From: Yersinia rochesterensis
Lineage (GTDB): Bacteria > Pseudomonadota > Gammaproteobacteria > Enterobacterales > Enterobacteriaceae
Assembly (NCBI RefSeq): GCF_003600645.1
Contig: NZ_CP032482.1
Coordinates: forward strand, 1,612,001-1,676,000
Direction of reading: 5' to 3'
Length of the DNA stretch: 64,000 bases
This document shows positions 45,823 through 55,298 of the stretch, one piece after another. Position 1 is the stretch's first letter, and every line of letters begins with the position of its first letter. The notes below the pieces were generated by a model that saw only the letters and a program-made list of their open reading frames with translations, was not told the DNA's origin and ran no database searches. The translations under genes were made by a program, and so were the position numbers.

Positions 45823-47645
45823 CAATAACTCTCCCGTTGATAGGCCAGAATCAGCCCGGTGGCGACCGCATTACGCGGGCCTTCACTGGCACGGATATTG
45901 CCGCGACCCGCCACCAGCTTGTAGTGGGAGAGGGCGTCGGTAACCAATTGCGGGATTTCGAAGTCCAGCGAGGAGCCACCAACCAGCACCACGAAGGGGA
46001 TATCGCGGATATTGCCGGTCGGACTGACTTGCCGTAGAGCACGAAGTGCATTGGTGACAAACACCCGTTCTTTGGCCGAGCGGCGAATATTGCGTACTTT
46101 TTCCAGCGCGTAATCTCCCGGCAGTGGCACCAAACCATCCGGTTTGACCACCACTAATCGGGCAAAAACTTCAGGCGGCAGCGGTTGTGGGAAGAACTGA
46201 ACGCTGCCGTCTTCGTGGCGCAGGTGGAACAAACTTTCCACTTTTGCCAAGGGGTATTTTTTGATGTCTTCAGCTAAATAGCGGTCTTGGAGATCCAGCT
46301 CAGAGGCGATTATCATCGTGACCATATCGCCAGCACCCGCCAGATGGGTGGCAACGATTTGACCTTGCGCATTGATGATCGAGGCATCGGTAGATCCAGC
46401 CCCTAAATCGAGGATGGCAAGTGGCCGTCGCGTCCCAGGTGTGGTCAGCGCGCCGAGTATCGCTGCTTCAGCTTCTGCCCCTCCGACCTGCACCTCAATA
46501 TTCAGGCTTTTTTTGATTTCACTGGCGATATGCGCCATTTGCAGGCGATCAGATTTCACCATTGAGGCGATACCCACCGCCTGTTCCAGCGAAAACTCAC
46601 CCGCCAGACCACCAGTGACATTGACTGGCACCGCAGTATCAACCGCCAGTAAATCTTGAATGAAGATTTCATTGGTGGGTTTGTTGGTCAGTTCAGCCAT
46701 GGTTTGGCGGACGTGTTCGAGCATGCCGCCGATATTGGTGCCAGCTTCGCCACTGACATTGTCCAGATGGCGGAAGCTGTTGACCGCGGTCATGATGGCC
46801 TCAGCACCGGTTGCGACATCCACCCGCAGGGTACGGCCATTGGCAAATAGCTCCAGATGCCCAGCCGGAATAGAGCGGGCTTTAACATCGCCCTCGGGGG
46901 TTTTCACCACCACCGCAGAGCGCGTGCCAATTAAGGCGCGCGCCACTGGGACGATGTTTTTGGTTTCTTCAGCGCTCAGCCCGAAGACCGTGGCAATACC
47001 ATAAGGGTTCGAGAGGGTTTCAATGACTTGACCCGGCATGGCAACTTCAACCGCTGCCAGCATGCCCATCGGGATACGGTCGATATGCAATACCTCATCG
47101 ACGATGGGCAGCGGGTGAGTGAGGCGGTTGCTGACCAGCACCCCATCATCCCGTTGCAAGATAATCGCGGTAATGCGAAATCCCGCGCCGTTAGCGGCAT
47201 TCACCACGGCTGCGACATCGGCAAAATCAACTGCGGAGGGCACCACCAGAATGTAAGGCTGGGTAGGATCGCGAGTGACTAGCTCATCAATAGTGATGGT
47301 CAGCCCAACACCCAACCCCAGCCCGCCGGGGGTTTTCGGATTGTGGCCAATCATGGTGGATTCAGTGATGATGGTTTCAGTGATAGTTTCCATCGCCACA
47401 TCACCAATAACCGGGGTCGCCTCGTTGATGCGGATTAGACTGATATCACTCAGCGTGATACCGGCCTTTTCCACCAACATATTCAGCGCCTTAGTGATGC
47501 CAAAAATGTTGCGCTGCGTCCCTTTGACACCGGTGGTTTCGGTCAGGGTACTGGTAACAAAGTGCAACTGACCGTCAGCCATGCATTGTGCCAATGCGAC
47601 TTCTGTTGATGAGTTGCCGATGTCTACACCGACGATGTAATCCAT
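45822..47645 (-). CDS. pduG: Diol dehydratase reactivase large subunit
   Basis: The 607 aa actin/Hsp70-like ATPase of the DdrA/PduG type releases inactivated cobalamin from diol dehydratase in an ATP-dependent cycle. Phosphate loops are VDIGNSSTEVAL (6-17) and LDLGAGSTDASI; VLVGGSSLDFEIP is the adenosine motif. Size matches Salmonella PduG (610 aa). A 90 nt gap to pduE is larger than most in the operon but shows no terminator. Confidence 0.94.
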   Translation of the reverse strand: MDYIVGVDIGNSSTEVALAQCMADGQLHFVTSTLTETTGVKGTQRNIFGITKALNMLVEKAGITLSDISLIRINEATPVIGDVAMETITETIITESTMIGHNPKTPGGLGLGVGLTITIDELVTRDPTQPYILVVPSAVDFADVAAVVNAANGAGFRITAIILQRDDGVLVSNRLTHPLPIVDEVLHIDRIPMGMLAAVEVAMPGQVIETLSNPYGIATVFGLSAEETKNIVPVARALIGTRSAVVVKTPEGDVKARSIPAGHLELFANGRTLRVDVATGAEAIMTAVNSFRHLDNVSGEAGTNIGGMLEHVRQTMAELTNKPTNEIFIQDLLAVDTAVPVNVTGGLAGEFSLEQAVGIASMVKSDRLQMAHIASEIKKSLNIEVQVGGAEAEAAILGALTTPGTRRPLAILDLGAGSTDASIINAQGQIVATHLAGAGDMVTMIIASELDLQDRYLAEDIKKYPLAKVESLFHLRHEDGSVQFFPQPLPPEVFARLVVVKPDGLVPLPGDYALEKVRNIRRSAKERVFVTNALRALRQVSPTGNIRDIPFVVLVGGSSLDFEIPQLVTDALSHYKLVAGRGNIRASEGPRNAVATGLILAYQRESY

Positions 47646-47735
47646 ATCCGATCCTTAAATGACTAATAACTGGATGTCGTGATCAACGGGGCTATCGCGC
47701 CCAGGGCACGCTTCCCCTTGATTGATATCACTGGG

Positions 47736-48260
47736 TTAATCGTCGCCTTTTAGCTTCTTGCGCTGGACATACAAAACGGCGGCTTCGCGCACGAATGCGG
47801 CACAAATGGTCGCTTTGTAGGTCTGTTCCAGCTCATCGGCGATGGCATTCAACTCTTCTTTACTGGAGCGGAATGGTCGCAGGGCGTTGTAGATATCCAG
47901 CACCTTGTCATCCGGTACCGCAGTCAGCTCAGCGGCGCGCTCAAAGTTCATTGCCAGCAGCGGGCGGCCCGCGTCTTTGGCAATAGATGCTTGAATACGC
48001 AGGATTTCCGGGGTAATACGCAAATCCTGTGAAGTGACACTGCCGTTTAAAACATTCGCCAGTGTCAGGTCATCCAATGTTTTATTGGTGGCGGTTTTCA
48101 CCCAGTCAGGGTGTTTATTCGCCAACGGATAATCAGAGACTTTGGCATCACTGCGCGAACTGGCCGCTGGAGCACAAGCGGCAGTTGGCGTTTGGCCTTG
48201 CAAGCTGTTCATCTTGCTGAGCACATCGCGAACCATGGATTCAATAGCTTCGGAATTCAT
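47736..48260 (-). CDS. pduE: Propanediol dehydratase small subunit
   Basis: The 174 aa gamma subunit of B12-dependent diol dehydratase starts with an amphipathic helix (EAIESMVRDVLSKM) thought to help encapsulation or association. The core SDYPLANKHPDWVKT and RPFRSSKEEL is conserved. Works with PduC and PduD. Confidence 0.94.
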   Translation of the reverse strand: MNSEAIESMVRDVLSKMNSLQGQTPTAACAPAASSRSDAKVSDYPLANKHPDWVKTATNKTLDDLTLANVLNGSVTSQDLRITPEILRIQASIAKDAGRPLLAMNFERAAELTAVPDDKVLDIYNALRPFRSSKEELNAIADELEQTYKATICAAFVREAAVLYVQRKKLKGDD

Positions 48261-48274
48261 TGTGTTTTCCTTTG

Positions 48275-48943
48275 TTAAAGCGCCACCCGGAGTTCCTGAG
48301 GATTCTTGCCAGTCACCACATATTTGGTTTCTTTAATGTGCAGAATCGCGGATTTGGCCTGATATTTTGGCCGTGCCATTTGGTCATTCAGGGTCGGAAC
48401 CGGTTGTGGTGATTCCCGCTTGGCGTAACGAGCGGCGTTTTTACCAATCTGGCGATAGGTTTCCAGTGTCAGCAGCGGGGCCTGTGGGAACAGCTCCAGG
48501 TTAGAAAGCGGCGGCAGGCCTTGCTGATGAATTACCGTGGTTCCTTTTGACTGGATGCCGATAGAAATTCCGGAGCCACTTAGGCGGTTACCTTCAACGG
48601 CGACAAAAGCCACGTCGGAGGATTTAAAGCAGCGGATCACCCGCGCTTTGATACCTTCTTCCTCAATACCGGCAATGACTTCGCGTAGAATATTTTTGTG
48701 CGATAAACCGACAATATTGGCGGTTTGCGACAAGCCAAATGCCGGGCCGACAGCGATGATGACTTCATCCTGATGAGTGCCGGGACGGGCTTCACCGACT
48801 TCAGTGAGAAAATCCCCGGACGCAACAGCCGCTGCCGCGGGTTGGGTATCTTGCTTAAAGGAAACAGTATTTTTGTCTCCCTGCATTTCCTGTAATACGC
48901 CCTCAATAATTTGGCGTAACAGTTTTTCGTTAATATCCACCAT
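48275..48943 (-). CDS. pduD: Propanediol dehydratase medium subunit
   Basis: The 222 aa beta subunit of diol dehydratase helps bind adenosylcobalamin. Residues 1-18 ([18 protein letters not shown]) form the encapsulation peptide known for Salmonella PduD. The conserved [18 protein letters not shown] segment (around residues 65-82) lies in the cobalamin-binding domain. Confidence 0.94.
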   Translation of the reverse strand: MVDINEKLLRQIIEGVLQEMQGDKNTVSFKQDTQPAAAAVASGDFLTEVGEARPGTHQDEVIIAVGPAFGLSQTANIVGLSHKNILREVIAGIEEEGIKARVIRCFKSSDVAFVAVEGNRLSGSGISIGIQSKGTTVIHQQGLPPLSNLELFPQAPLLTLETYRQIGKNAARYAKRESPQPVPTLNDQMARPKYQAKSAILHIKETKYVVTGKNPQELRVAL

Positions 48944-48955
48944 CTCGTGAACCCC

Positions 48956-50620
48956 TTAGCCAAGCTCATTCGGATCAAGCGCGTTTGGAATATTTTTAAT
49001 TTCTTCCCAACGTGCACCTTCCAGCCGGTAACCGGTCGCTGGCCCCGCGTAGTCATTGACATCATTCACCGCCGACAACACCTGATTGTCACCTTTGATG
49101 ATGGCCGAGGTATGCAGATAGTCGCCGGCAATTTTGGCTTTCTGGATGTTGAGCATGTCTTGCGCCACATCTTCAAAGCCGCCTTGCGCCAGGGCTTTCA
49201 CCACTTCCAGACCGGTGCGGTTTTTGCTGATGATTTCCTGAGCGAATTTGATGTCTTCGACGATGTTACGCTCCGGCATATCTTTCGATCCGTGGGCATA
49301 AGTTGCGGCAATCACTTCTTCGTCGGTAATTGGCGGTAAACCCATTCCGGCGAATACTGCTTGCAGGGCGCGCGCGGCTTTATTGCGAATGGCCACCACG
49401 TCAGCTTCCAATACCGGGCGTAGGCCGCCATCGACTTTCAGATCGCGCTGCAACACGTTGTAATCATCAAAGTCTTCGGCATCTTCGTTGGAGCCTGCGA
49501 ACATGTTGTCGTAGTTCGGCACCGCAGAATAACCAGAGGAAATAAAGTCAGTGCCCGGCAGGAATTGCATCAGCAGACGGGCGGTACGGCGCATATCTGA
49601 GTGGGTAAAGGTTTGGTCGTTACTGGACGCGCATTCTAAATCCAGCGCCGAACAAATTAGGTTTTCGGCCAAAATGGCGCGAATGCCGGATGGCACCGCA
49701 GACGGCACACCGACGCAACTGACCGAGCCGTTTTGTAGTCCCTGAACCCCGGCGGCTTTGGTGATGTAAATACAGCGCGCTTCGAGATACAGCATTGATT
49801 TCCCTTCGGCGTAGCCCATTTGGACTTCAGAGCCGGAGCCGGAGGTAAAGCGCATTTTCAAGCCTCGTGATGCATAAGATGAGGCGAGAAAACCTTTCGA
49901 CCATGGGGTGTCATCGCCGTCGGTAAACACCGGCTCAGTGCCATAAACCGAGATAGTTTCGGCGTAACAGGTGTGGCCCAGCATTCCCAGTTTCAGCTCG
50001 GTGGCTTCTTCCAGCGAACATTGAGTCAGTACACCGGGGCGGCCAACTTGCGAGCCGACCAACAGCGCAATGGCGTTGAATGGTGCATAGCGGGCAACAG
50101 CCACGGTAGTTTCTTGCTCATCGAAACCACGGAATGCGCCTTCCGCAGCATCGGCGGCAATTTGCACCGGATTATCTTTCACGTTGGTCACGTGAGCTTG
50201 CTGTGATGGAGTCCGACGGGCGCGCATTTTCTGCATCGACATCATCATTTCCACCACATTCATGTGGGAAACCACCTCGACGATTTTGGCCGGTGTCATG
50301 GCGGTCGTCAGTGGCACAATGGTGCGGCGCGACACATTGGGGTCACACAGCATATTGGCCAGCTTGATGGAATCCATCTTCATCACTTCTTCCGCATGCT
50401 CCAGATTAATACCGTAGCGGGCGATAAAGTGGTCAATCAGGTCAAAACTGCTTTGTGGTTTGCCGTCTAGCTCGGTCACCACACCATTGACAATCTTGAT
50501 GGAAGGTTTTGGATCATTCGGGCTTTCCATGGCAATAAAGCCTTCCTCGATCCATTCTTTGACAAAGCCGTCCTGATTAACCGGGCGTTTCGCCAACGCT
50601 TCAAATCTTTTCGATTTCAT
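48956..50620 (-). CDS. pduC: Propanediol dehydratase large subunit
   Basis: The 554 aa alpha subunit forms the TIM-barrel active site where adenosylcobalamin-dependent radical chemistry converts 1,2-propanediol to propionaldehyde. Length is identical to Salmonella PduC. Conserved segments include the N-terminal SKRFEALAKRPVNQDGF, QCSLEEATELKLGM and the C-terminal YAGPATGYRLEG. Glycerol can also be a substrate for this family. Confidence 0.95.
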   Translation of the reverse strand: MKSKRFEALAKRPVNQDGFVKEWIEEGFIAMESPNDPKPSIKIVNGVVTELDGKPQSSFDLIDHFIARYGINLEHAEEVMKMDSIKLANMLCDPNVSRRTIVPLTTAMTPAKIVEVVSHMNVVEMMMSMQKMRARRTPSQQAHVTNVKDNPVQIAADAAEGAFRGFDEQETTVAVARYAPFNAIALLVGSQVGRPGVLTQCSLEEATELKLGMLGHTCYAETISVYGTEPVFTDGDDTPWSKGFLASSYASRGLKMRFTSGSGSEVQMGYAEGKSMLYLEARCIYITKAAGVQGLQNGSVSCVGVPSAVPSGIRAILAENLICSALDLECASSNDQTFTHSDMRRTARLLMQFLPGTDFISSGYSAVPNYDNMFAGSNEDAEDFDDYNVLQRDLKVDGGLRPVLEADVVAIRNKAARALQAVFAGMGLPPITDEEVIAATYAHGSKDMPERNIVEDIKFAQEIISKNRTGLEVVKALAQGGFEDVAQDMLNIQKAKIAGDYLHTSAIIKGDNQVLSAVNDVNDYAGPATGYRLEGARWEEIKNIPNALDPNELG

Positions 50621-50640
50621 GAAACAGCCTCACTGTGGCG

Positions 50641-51453
50641 TCAGATATAAGACGGGCGGTCGTTTTTCGGTTCAGCACCTAAAGTGGCTAATACCGTTTT
50701 GCCAATCTCACGGGCAGAAATAACTGCCTGACGGACTGCGCCAGAATCGCCGGAGATAACCAGAATCACTTCGTTACTAAAGCTGGTGCCCTGTGCGGGG
50801 GAGCTGTAAGCCACCACATCAACATTGGCGGATTTCACGGCGGTATCGGCCATCAAAACACCAATCGAAGCTGGTGCGCCGACGATCACGCCGCAAGAGC
50901 GGCCCAGTGGTGCGCCAAAAGCTTTTTCCAGGGCATGACTGGCGCGAGCGCTGTATTGCAGTTCAATGTGGCCAGCTTCATTGGCATAAACATCGCCGAA
51001 TGTCCGGTCTAACTCTTTCAATGCCACTTCGACGGCGCGTTTTACGTCAGAAACATCATCACCGCCGAAGATAATTAGCGAGCCATGACCGGCACCGCCT
51101 TTGGTATCACGGGGTAATTCAATACTGACCACCTCGGTATTGGTGGCTTTTACTGCTTCATCAGCTGCCATGATGTGTGGGCCAGCGCCAGTACGTGCGC
51201 CCAAAATGCCAATCGAGCGATAGCGTTTTTCTAGCTTCATGGCGTCCAATAGGGCGCTATCGACGTTAGCGATCACCAGTCCGACTGTGTCGCCGATCGC
51301 GGTTCCAACAAATTCCGTTAAACTGCAAGTTTTCTCAGCCATAGCCGTACCTCGTTGTTTATAAGAGGGTTGTGCAGAAGACGCTGGGGCGTGCTCGCTG
51401 ACTTTTGCTATCACCTGCGCCATGATTTGGTCGACCAGGTCATTGCTACTCAT
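50641..51453 (-). CDS. pduB: BMC shell trimer PduB (with internal start for PduB')
   Basis: The 270 aa tandem-BMC protein makes trimeric shell units with subunit pores that may conduct propanediol. An internal ATG at codon 38 (position 51342) preceded by GAGGTACGGCT would yield the shorter PduB', as in Salmonella, where the N-terminal extension of full-length PduB ties the shell to its enzymes. The N-terminus [16 protein letters not shown] is an amphipathic helix. It overlaps pduA by 4 nt. Confidence 0.94.
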   Translation of the reverse strand: MSSNDLVDQIMAQVIAKVSEHAPASSAQPSYKQRGTAMAEKTCSLTEFVGTAIGDTVGLVIANVDSALLDAMKLEKRYRSIGILGARTGAGPHIMAADEAVKATNTEVVSIELPRDTKGGAGHGSLIIFGGDDVSDVKRAVEVALKELDRTFGDVYANEAGHIELQYSARASHALEKAFGAPLGRSCGVIVGAPASIGVLMADTAVKSANVDVVAYSSPAQGTSFSNEVILVISGDSGAVRQAVISAREIGKTVLATLGAEPKNDRPSYI

Positions 51454-51749
51454 GGTTTATTTCCCTTAGGTAAATTGCCCTTTGGTAAAAAAGCTTCTAC
51501 ATCGGTATGGGGGCGTGGGATAACATGGGTAGACTTCACTTCGCCCACGTTAGCGGCGGCAATCGCGCCTGCATCAGTGGCGGCTTTAACGGCCCCCACG
51601 TCACCCCGGACGATAACGGTGACCAGGCCAGATCCAATTTTTTCATAGCCCACTAATGTCACATTGGCCGATTTCACCATGGTGTCAGCAGCTTCAATGG
51701 CTGCGGCCAACCCTTTGGTTTCCACCATTCCTAGTGCTTCTTGTTGCAT
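51450..51749 (-). CDS. pduA: Major BMC shell hexamer PduA
   Basis: The 99 aa single BMC-domain protein is the first gene of the pdu operon. The pore loop KIGSG with Ser40 is the known passage for propanediol and barrier to propionaldehyde in Salmonella PduA. It differs from PduJ mainly by a C-terminal tail ([12 protein letters not shown]), in which LPKGN is repeated. Its promoter must lie in the 51750-52100 region. Confidence 0.95.
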   Translation of the reverse strand: MQQEALGMVETKGLAAAIEAADTMVKSANVTLVGYEKIGSGLVTVIVRGDVGAVKAATDAGAIAAANVGEVKSTHVIPRPHTDVEAFLPKGNLPKGNKP

Positions 51750-51776
51750 ATATACCTCGACGAATATCAGGTGCCC

Positions 51777-51901
<125 letters not shown>

Positions 51902-52048
51902 TGCTTTGGCTTGAATTGCCATGTTCAAAAGTAATGTTGTTATATTCAGTAATAACGTTGTCAGGTTCGTGCTGAGACTGAATATACAAACAAGCAATGA
52001 AAAAGAATGGCTGTATTGAATTTACTGGCGGGAATGGTTAGCGATGAA

Positions 52049-52064
52049 ATAACAAATTATTGTC
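52049..52064 (-). promoter_or_regulatory. Candidate PocR operator, site 1 (towards pduA)
   Basis: On the minus strand the sequence is GACAATAATTTGTTAT. It lies 300 bp before the pduA start and points towards it. The 10 bp core CAATAATTTG is identical in all four sites. Assignment to PocR is an inference from location. Confidence 0.5.
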
Positions 52065-52115
52065 ACGAAATTATTTAACTAATTATTTTACAAGCCTATT
52101 TAGTTATGAGGAGGT

Positions 52116-52131
52116 GATAATAATTGGTTTT
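52116..52131 (+). promoter_or_regulatory. Degenerate copy of the 16 bp motif
   Basis: GATAATAATTGGTTTT matches the motif at 13 of 16 positions. In such AT-rich DNA this could be chance. Confidence 0.25.
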
Positions 52132-52345
52132 TGCATATTCATAATTACAATTAAGGTGATGACAATTGGTATTTTATTTGATAATCGCGCACACAATGAA
52201 AAGATGAAGCATGGCTCACATTAAAGCAGGAAATGCGAGCTTGATTGCAATAACGGAAAGAATAAAAAGCAATAAAGTCACATTTTTTAATTAAATCATA
52301 AATTGCGTATTGACTGGGTTCCAAGAGGGTTCTGGCGGGGGTAAT

Positions 52346-52361
52346 AGCAATAATTTGTTAT
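52346..52361 (+). promoter_or_regulatory. Candidate PocR operator, site 2 (towards pduF)
   Basis: AGCAATAATTTGTTAT matches the motif at 14 of 16 positions and contains the complete core. It lies 257 bp before the pduF start codon and points towards it. Confidence 0.45.
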
Positions 52362-52456
52362 AGAAACTCTATTTTTTGTTTAATTAATGGCGAATCACAA
52401 CAACACTTTCATTTCCCGTCTCTTTATAGTTGTTGCGTCAAGGGCCGTGCAATACC

Positions 52457-52581
52457 ATACCCGTCATACTTCGAGCTGCATATGCGTTGGCTGCTTTTGT
52501 TCACCCCAGTCACTTACTTATGTAAGCTCCTGGGGATTTACTCAATTGCCGCCTTCCTGCAACTCGAATTATTTAGGGTAT
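52457..52581 (+). repeat. ERIC element, copy 2
   Basis: The 125 bp element runs from ATACCCGTCATACTTCGAGC to AACTCGAATTATTTAGGGTAT in the same orientation as copy 1. Inner CTTACTTATGTAAGCTCCTG is closer to the ERIC consensus than copy 1. It ends 36 bp before the pduF start codon, so it will be in or near the pduF 5' untranslated region. Confidence 0.93.
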
Positions 52582-52617
52582 ATAACGTATTAATTTAACC
52601 GTAAGCAGGGTAACCCT

Positions 52618-53433
52618 ATGAACGACTCGCTCAAAGCTCAATGTATGGCTGAATTTCTCGGCACCGGGCTATTTTTATTTTTTGGTATTAGTTGTTTGGC
52701 GGCGATGAAAGTGGCTGGTGCCAGTTTTGGTTTGTGGGAAATTTGTATTGTATGGGGGCTGGGGATTTCACTGGCGGTCTATCTAACCGCCGGGATTTCC
52801 GGTGCTCACCTCAACCCCGCCATCACTATTGCTCTCTGGCTGTTTGCTTGTTTCCCCGCGCGCAAAGTGATTCCTTACAGCATTGCACAGATTGCCGGTG
52901 CTTTTGGTGGCGCAGCGCTATCTTATATGTTGTATCACAACTTATTTACTGATTTTGAAACTGCCCATCAGATGGTGCGCGGTAGTCTGGAAAGCCTGCA
53001 ATTAGCTAGTATTTTCAGTACTTTCCCTTCACCGGCTATCAGTGTATGGCAAGCTGCATTTGTTGAAATCATAATTACCTCGATATTGATGGGGCTGATT
53101 ATGGCGCTGACGGATGATGGTAACGGAGTACCGCGCGGCGCATTAGGGCCGTTATTGATTGGTATTCTGGTGGCGGTGATAGGGGCTTCAACCGGGCCAT
53201 TAACCGGTTTTGCCATGAACCCGGCCCGTGATTTTGGCCCTAAATTGTTTACCTTCTTTGCCGGTTGGGGAAAAATCTCGATGACCGGTGGTCGTGATAT
53301 CCCTTATTTCATTATCCCGATTATCGCACCAATTATTGGGGCTTGCCTCGGCGCAGCGGTTTATCGCTTCTTCATTGGCAAAAACCTGCCGTGTAATACC
53401 TGCAAGTTAGAGGATGAGGAAGCCAGTATATAA
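52618..53433 (+). CDS. pduF: Propanediol diffusion facilitator
   Basis: The 271 aa MIP/GlpF-family channel has six membrane segments and the two NPA boxes, GAHLNPAIT (near 62) and GFAMNPARDFGP (near 200). It lets 1,2-propanediol enter the cell. The C-terminal tail KNLPCNTCKLEDEEASI has a C-x2-C pair, not typical for the family. The ATG at 52618 is preceded by GCAGGGTAACCCT. pduF and pocR lie in the same direction, as in Salmonella. Confidence 0.93.
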   Translation: MNDSLKAQCMAEFLGTGLFLFFGISCLAAMKVAGASFGLWEICIVWGLGISLAVYLTAGISGAHLNPAITIALWLFACFPARKVIPYSIAQIAGAFGGAALSYMLYHNLFTDFETAHQMVRGSLESLQLASIFSTFPSPAISVWQAAFVEIIITSILMGLIMALTDDGNGVPRGALGPLLIGILVAVIGASTGPLTGFAMNPARDFGPKLFTFFAGWGKISMTGGRDIPYFIIPIIAPIIGACLGAAVYRFFIGKNLPCNTCKLEDEEASI

Positions 53434-53480
53434 ATGAATGCCAGTTTCCTCATCTTGAAAGAGTGAAACGGGATGAGGAA
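53413..53480 (+). promoter_or_regulatory. Alternative hairpins at the pduF 3' end
   Basis: GATGAGGAA occurs at 53413-53421 (inside the gene) and at 53472-53480, with its complement TTCCTCATC at 53446-53454 between them. The middle arm can pair with either side, giving mutually exclusive stems. No T-run follows. Confidence 0.5.
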
Positions 53481-53538
53481 ATTTCGTGATCTATTCGGGC
53501 TAATGGGCTGATTATAGTCCCCTGTTGATTATGACTCT

Positions 53539-53571
53539 GGTAAAGTGAATTGTTATTTTTTTCATTTTACC
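53539..53571. repeat. Inverted repeat upstream of pocR
   Basis: GGTAAAGTGAA / TTCATTTTACC (one wobble mismatch) encloses an 11-base AT-rich spacer, 148 bp before the pocR start. It could be an operator or the end of the pduF transcript. Confidence 0.5.
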
Positions 53572-53718
53572 AAAACATAAACCTTGATAGGGAAATAGGT
53601 TTCTACTGGGTAAATAGGAGTAAAATATAACAAAAAAATAACACATTAATCATTTCAGGGATGACATATGGCAACAAACAAAAAACTAATAACAATAAAT
53701 TAACTGAGAGGTTTTATC

Positions 53719-54621
53719 ATGATTTCTGCCAGTTCTCTAAACTCAGAGCTCATAAATAAAATCGCGCAGGATTTTGCTCAGGCAACTGGGCTGGCTGTGG
53801 TGGTGGTCAATATTCACGGCGAAGAAATTTCTGATCTCTTTAATTTCACGCCATTTTGTCAATTGATGCGACAAGACCCGGTGAATCATCTTCGTTGCCG
53901 CATGAGTGATCGCTGCGGTGGTTTGGAAGCCTCAAAATCCAATGAACCTTGTATTTATCGCTGCCACGCCGGGTTAACTGACTTCTCTATTCCGCTGGTT
54001 ATTGCCGGTCATTTGGTAGGGTTTGTTTTATGCGGGCAGGTGCGGTTGCACTCAGATGTTTATCTTATTGATATTCTTAATGTTGATAATCATTGGCAGC
54101 AAGATCCGGCACTGATGGATGAATTCCACAATGTGCCCATTATCGATTTTTCGCGCGTGATTGCGTCGGCAGATTTATTAAAGCTGATTGTTGAAAATTG
54201 TCTCAAAAAACATCTCAACTTTGTGGTTATCAATGACAACATGGGCAGCAAAGAACCCGGCAGAATACGGCCGGTTCATCCCCATGACAGCAAAATGAAG
54301 AAAGCACTGCGTTATATTGATGCGCATTTATCGGAAGAATTGCGGCTGGAAGAAGTCGCGGCTAAGGTGTATCTCAGCCCTTACTATTTCAGCAAGTTGT
54401 TTAAAAAATATCACGGCATCGGCTTTAATGCCTGGGTCAATCAGCAACGGATGGCTAATGCCAGAGAGATGTTGCAGCACAGTGATTGGAGCATTGCTAG
54501 CATTGCTAAGAATCTAGGTTTTTCCCAGACCAGCTATTTCTGCAAAGTGTTCCGTCAGACCTACAATGTGACACCGCAGGTATTTCGCTCACTTTCTTCT
54601 GAACGCAGCAAGATGGAGTAA
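53719..54621 (+). CDS. pocR: AraC-family activator of pdu and cob, PocR
   Basis: The 300 aa regulator has an N-terminal PocR sensory domain (about 10-175), a PAS-like fold with six conserved-looking cysteines in and around CQLM, RCRMSDRCGG, PCIYRCHAG. The C-terminal AraC domain (about 195-295) has the two helix-turn-helix motifs LRLEEVAAKVYLSPYYFSKL and SIASIAKNLGFSQTSYFCK. In Salmonella PocR activates both the pdu and cob operons in response to 1,2-propanediol. The ATG at 53719 follows GAGAGGTTTTATC. It lies between the two operons it should control. Confidence 0.93.
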   Translation: MISASSLNSELINKIAQDFAQATGLAVVVVNIHGEEISDLFNFTPFCQLMRQDPVNHLRCRMSDRCGGLEASKSNEPCIYRCHAGLTDFSIPLVIAGHLVGFVLCGQVRLHSDVYLIDILNVDNHWQQDPALMDEFHNVPIIDFSRVIASADLLKLIVENCLKKHLNFVVINDNMGSKEPGRIRPVHPHDSKMKKALRYIDAHLSEELRLEEVAAKVYLSPYYFSKLFKKYHGIGFNAWVNQQRMANAREMLQHSDWSIASIAKNLGFSQTSYFCKVFRQTYNVTPQVFRSLSSERSKME

Positions 54622-54714
54622 CCATCATTGATTTAATATTATGCAATTTGGTCGTGCACTTGGGTTTTCTATTTAAATAAACAAACTAAAAATTAACTAC
54701 TTAAAATAATTAAT

Positions 54715-54730
54715 GACAATAATTTGCTAT
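54715..54730 (+). promoter_or_regulatory. Candidate PocR operator, site 3 (towards cbiA)
   Basis: GACAATAATTTGCTAT matches site 1 at 15 of 16 positions and is in the direct orientation 78 bp before site 4. Confidence 0.5.
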
Positions 54731-54792
54731 AGGCCAAGTGGGCTTAAAACTTTTTAAGTTACTGTTTTTAATTTTAAATCACTCATGGTTTC

Positions 54793-54808
54793 GACAATAA
54801 TTTGTTGT
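54793..54808 (+). promoter_or_regulatory. Candidate PocR operator, site 4 (towards cbiA)
   Basis: GACAATAATTTGTTGT matches site 1 at 15 of 16 positions. Confidence 0.5.
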
Positions 54809-55003
54809 GGTGATGCAAAAAAATCCCTATCAAAAAATCAAATTCACCATTTTTTATGAACAGAAAAGGGTATATTAATTTTAAGAAATTCCATCAGACT
54901 AATAATGAATAAACACTCTGTTATAACAGTGTAAATAAAGAGATAAATGAGATAACGAAACAATAAATTAAATAACAGAATCTACTGTAATTAGATAATT
55001 GTA

Positions 55004-55182
55004 GTTACTGAAATGGTTATGTCGTGTGCTTGTCCTCAAGACATGATTGGGAAGGGGGTGACAATCCCCCGCAGCCCCCGCTGCTGTGATGCTGACGAAC
55101 CCGCTGAAACCACTGATCCACAGGATTGGGAAGGTAGCGGGGGAGGGTGACGCTAAGCCAGAAGACCAGCCAAATCAGTAAA
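55004..55182 (+). promoter_or_regulatory. Cobalamin (adenosylcobalamin) riboswitch upstream of cbiA
   Basis: The aptamer shows the conserved stretch GGGAAGGGGGTGACAATCCC, then GCAGCCCCCGCTGCTGTGA, and the B12 box AGCCAGAAGACCAGCC at 55156-55171. The outer helix P1 can form between 55005-55016 (TTACTGAAATGG) and 55170-55181 (CCAAATCAGTAA). It should repress the cbi operon when B12 is plentiful. AAGCGGG at 55206-55212, downstream of the aptamer, can pair with the left arm of the terminator at 55273-55279 and is a good antiterminator candidate. Confidence 0.92.
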
Positions 55183-55270
55183 AGAGTTTCAACTCCTTCG
55201 GTGGGAAGCGGGTTGTCATCAGATGCGCGCAGCGCTGACGTTGCGTAGATGCACCTTTTTGACACTGCAT

Positions 55271-55298
55271 ATCCCGCTTGAAATGGCGGGATTTTTTT
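55271..55298 (+). terminator. Riboswitch-controlled terminator abutting cbiA
   Basis: ATCCCGC / GCGGGAT with an 8-base loop is followed by TTTTTT, and the T-run ends directly at the cbiA ATG (55299). The right arm GGCGGGA is also the only candidate Shine-Dalgarno sequence, so one hairpin can control both transcription and translation. Confidence 0.8.

Larger units (their letters stand above)
54622..55003. other. Control region between pocR and the cbi riboswitch
   Basis: This very AT-rich 382 bp has no gene. It contains two copies of the 16 bp motif (54715-54730 and 54793-54808), both pointing to cbiA. The cbi promoter should lie between about 54810 and 55000. Confidence 0.6.

Noticed and set aside
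52387..52593. 68-codon plus-strand ORF upstream of pduF
   Set aside because: More than half of it is ERIC copy 2 read as protein; no ribosome site and no family resemblance.
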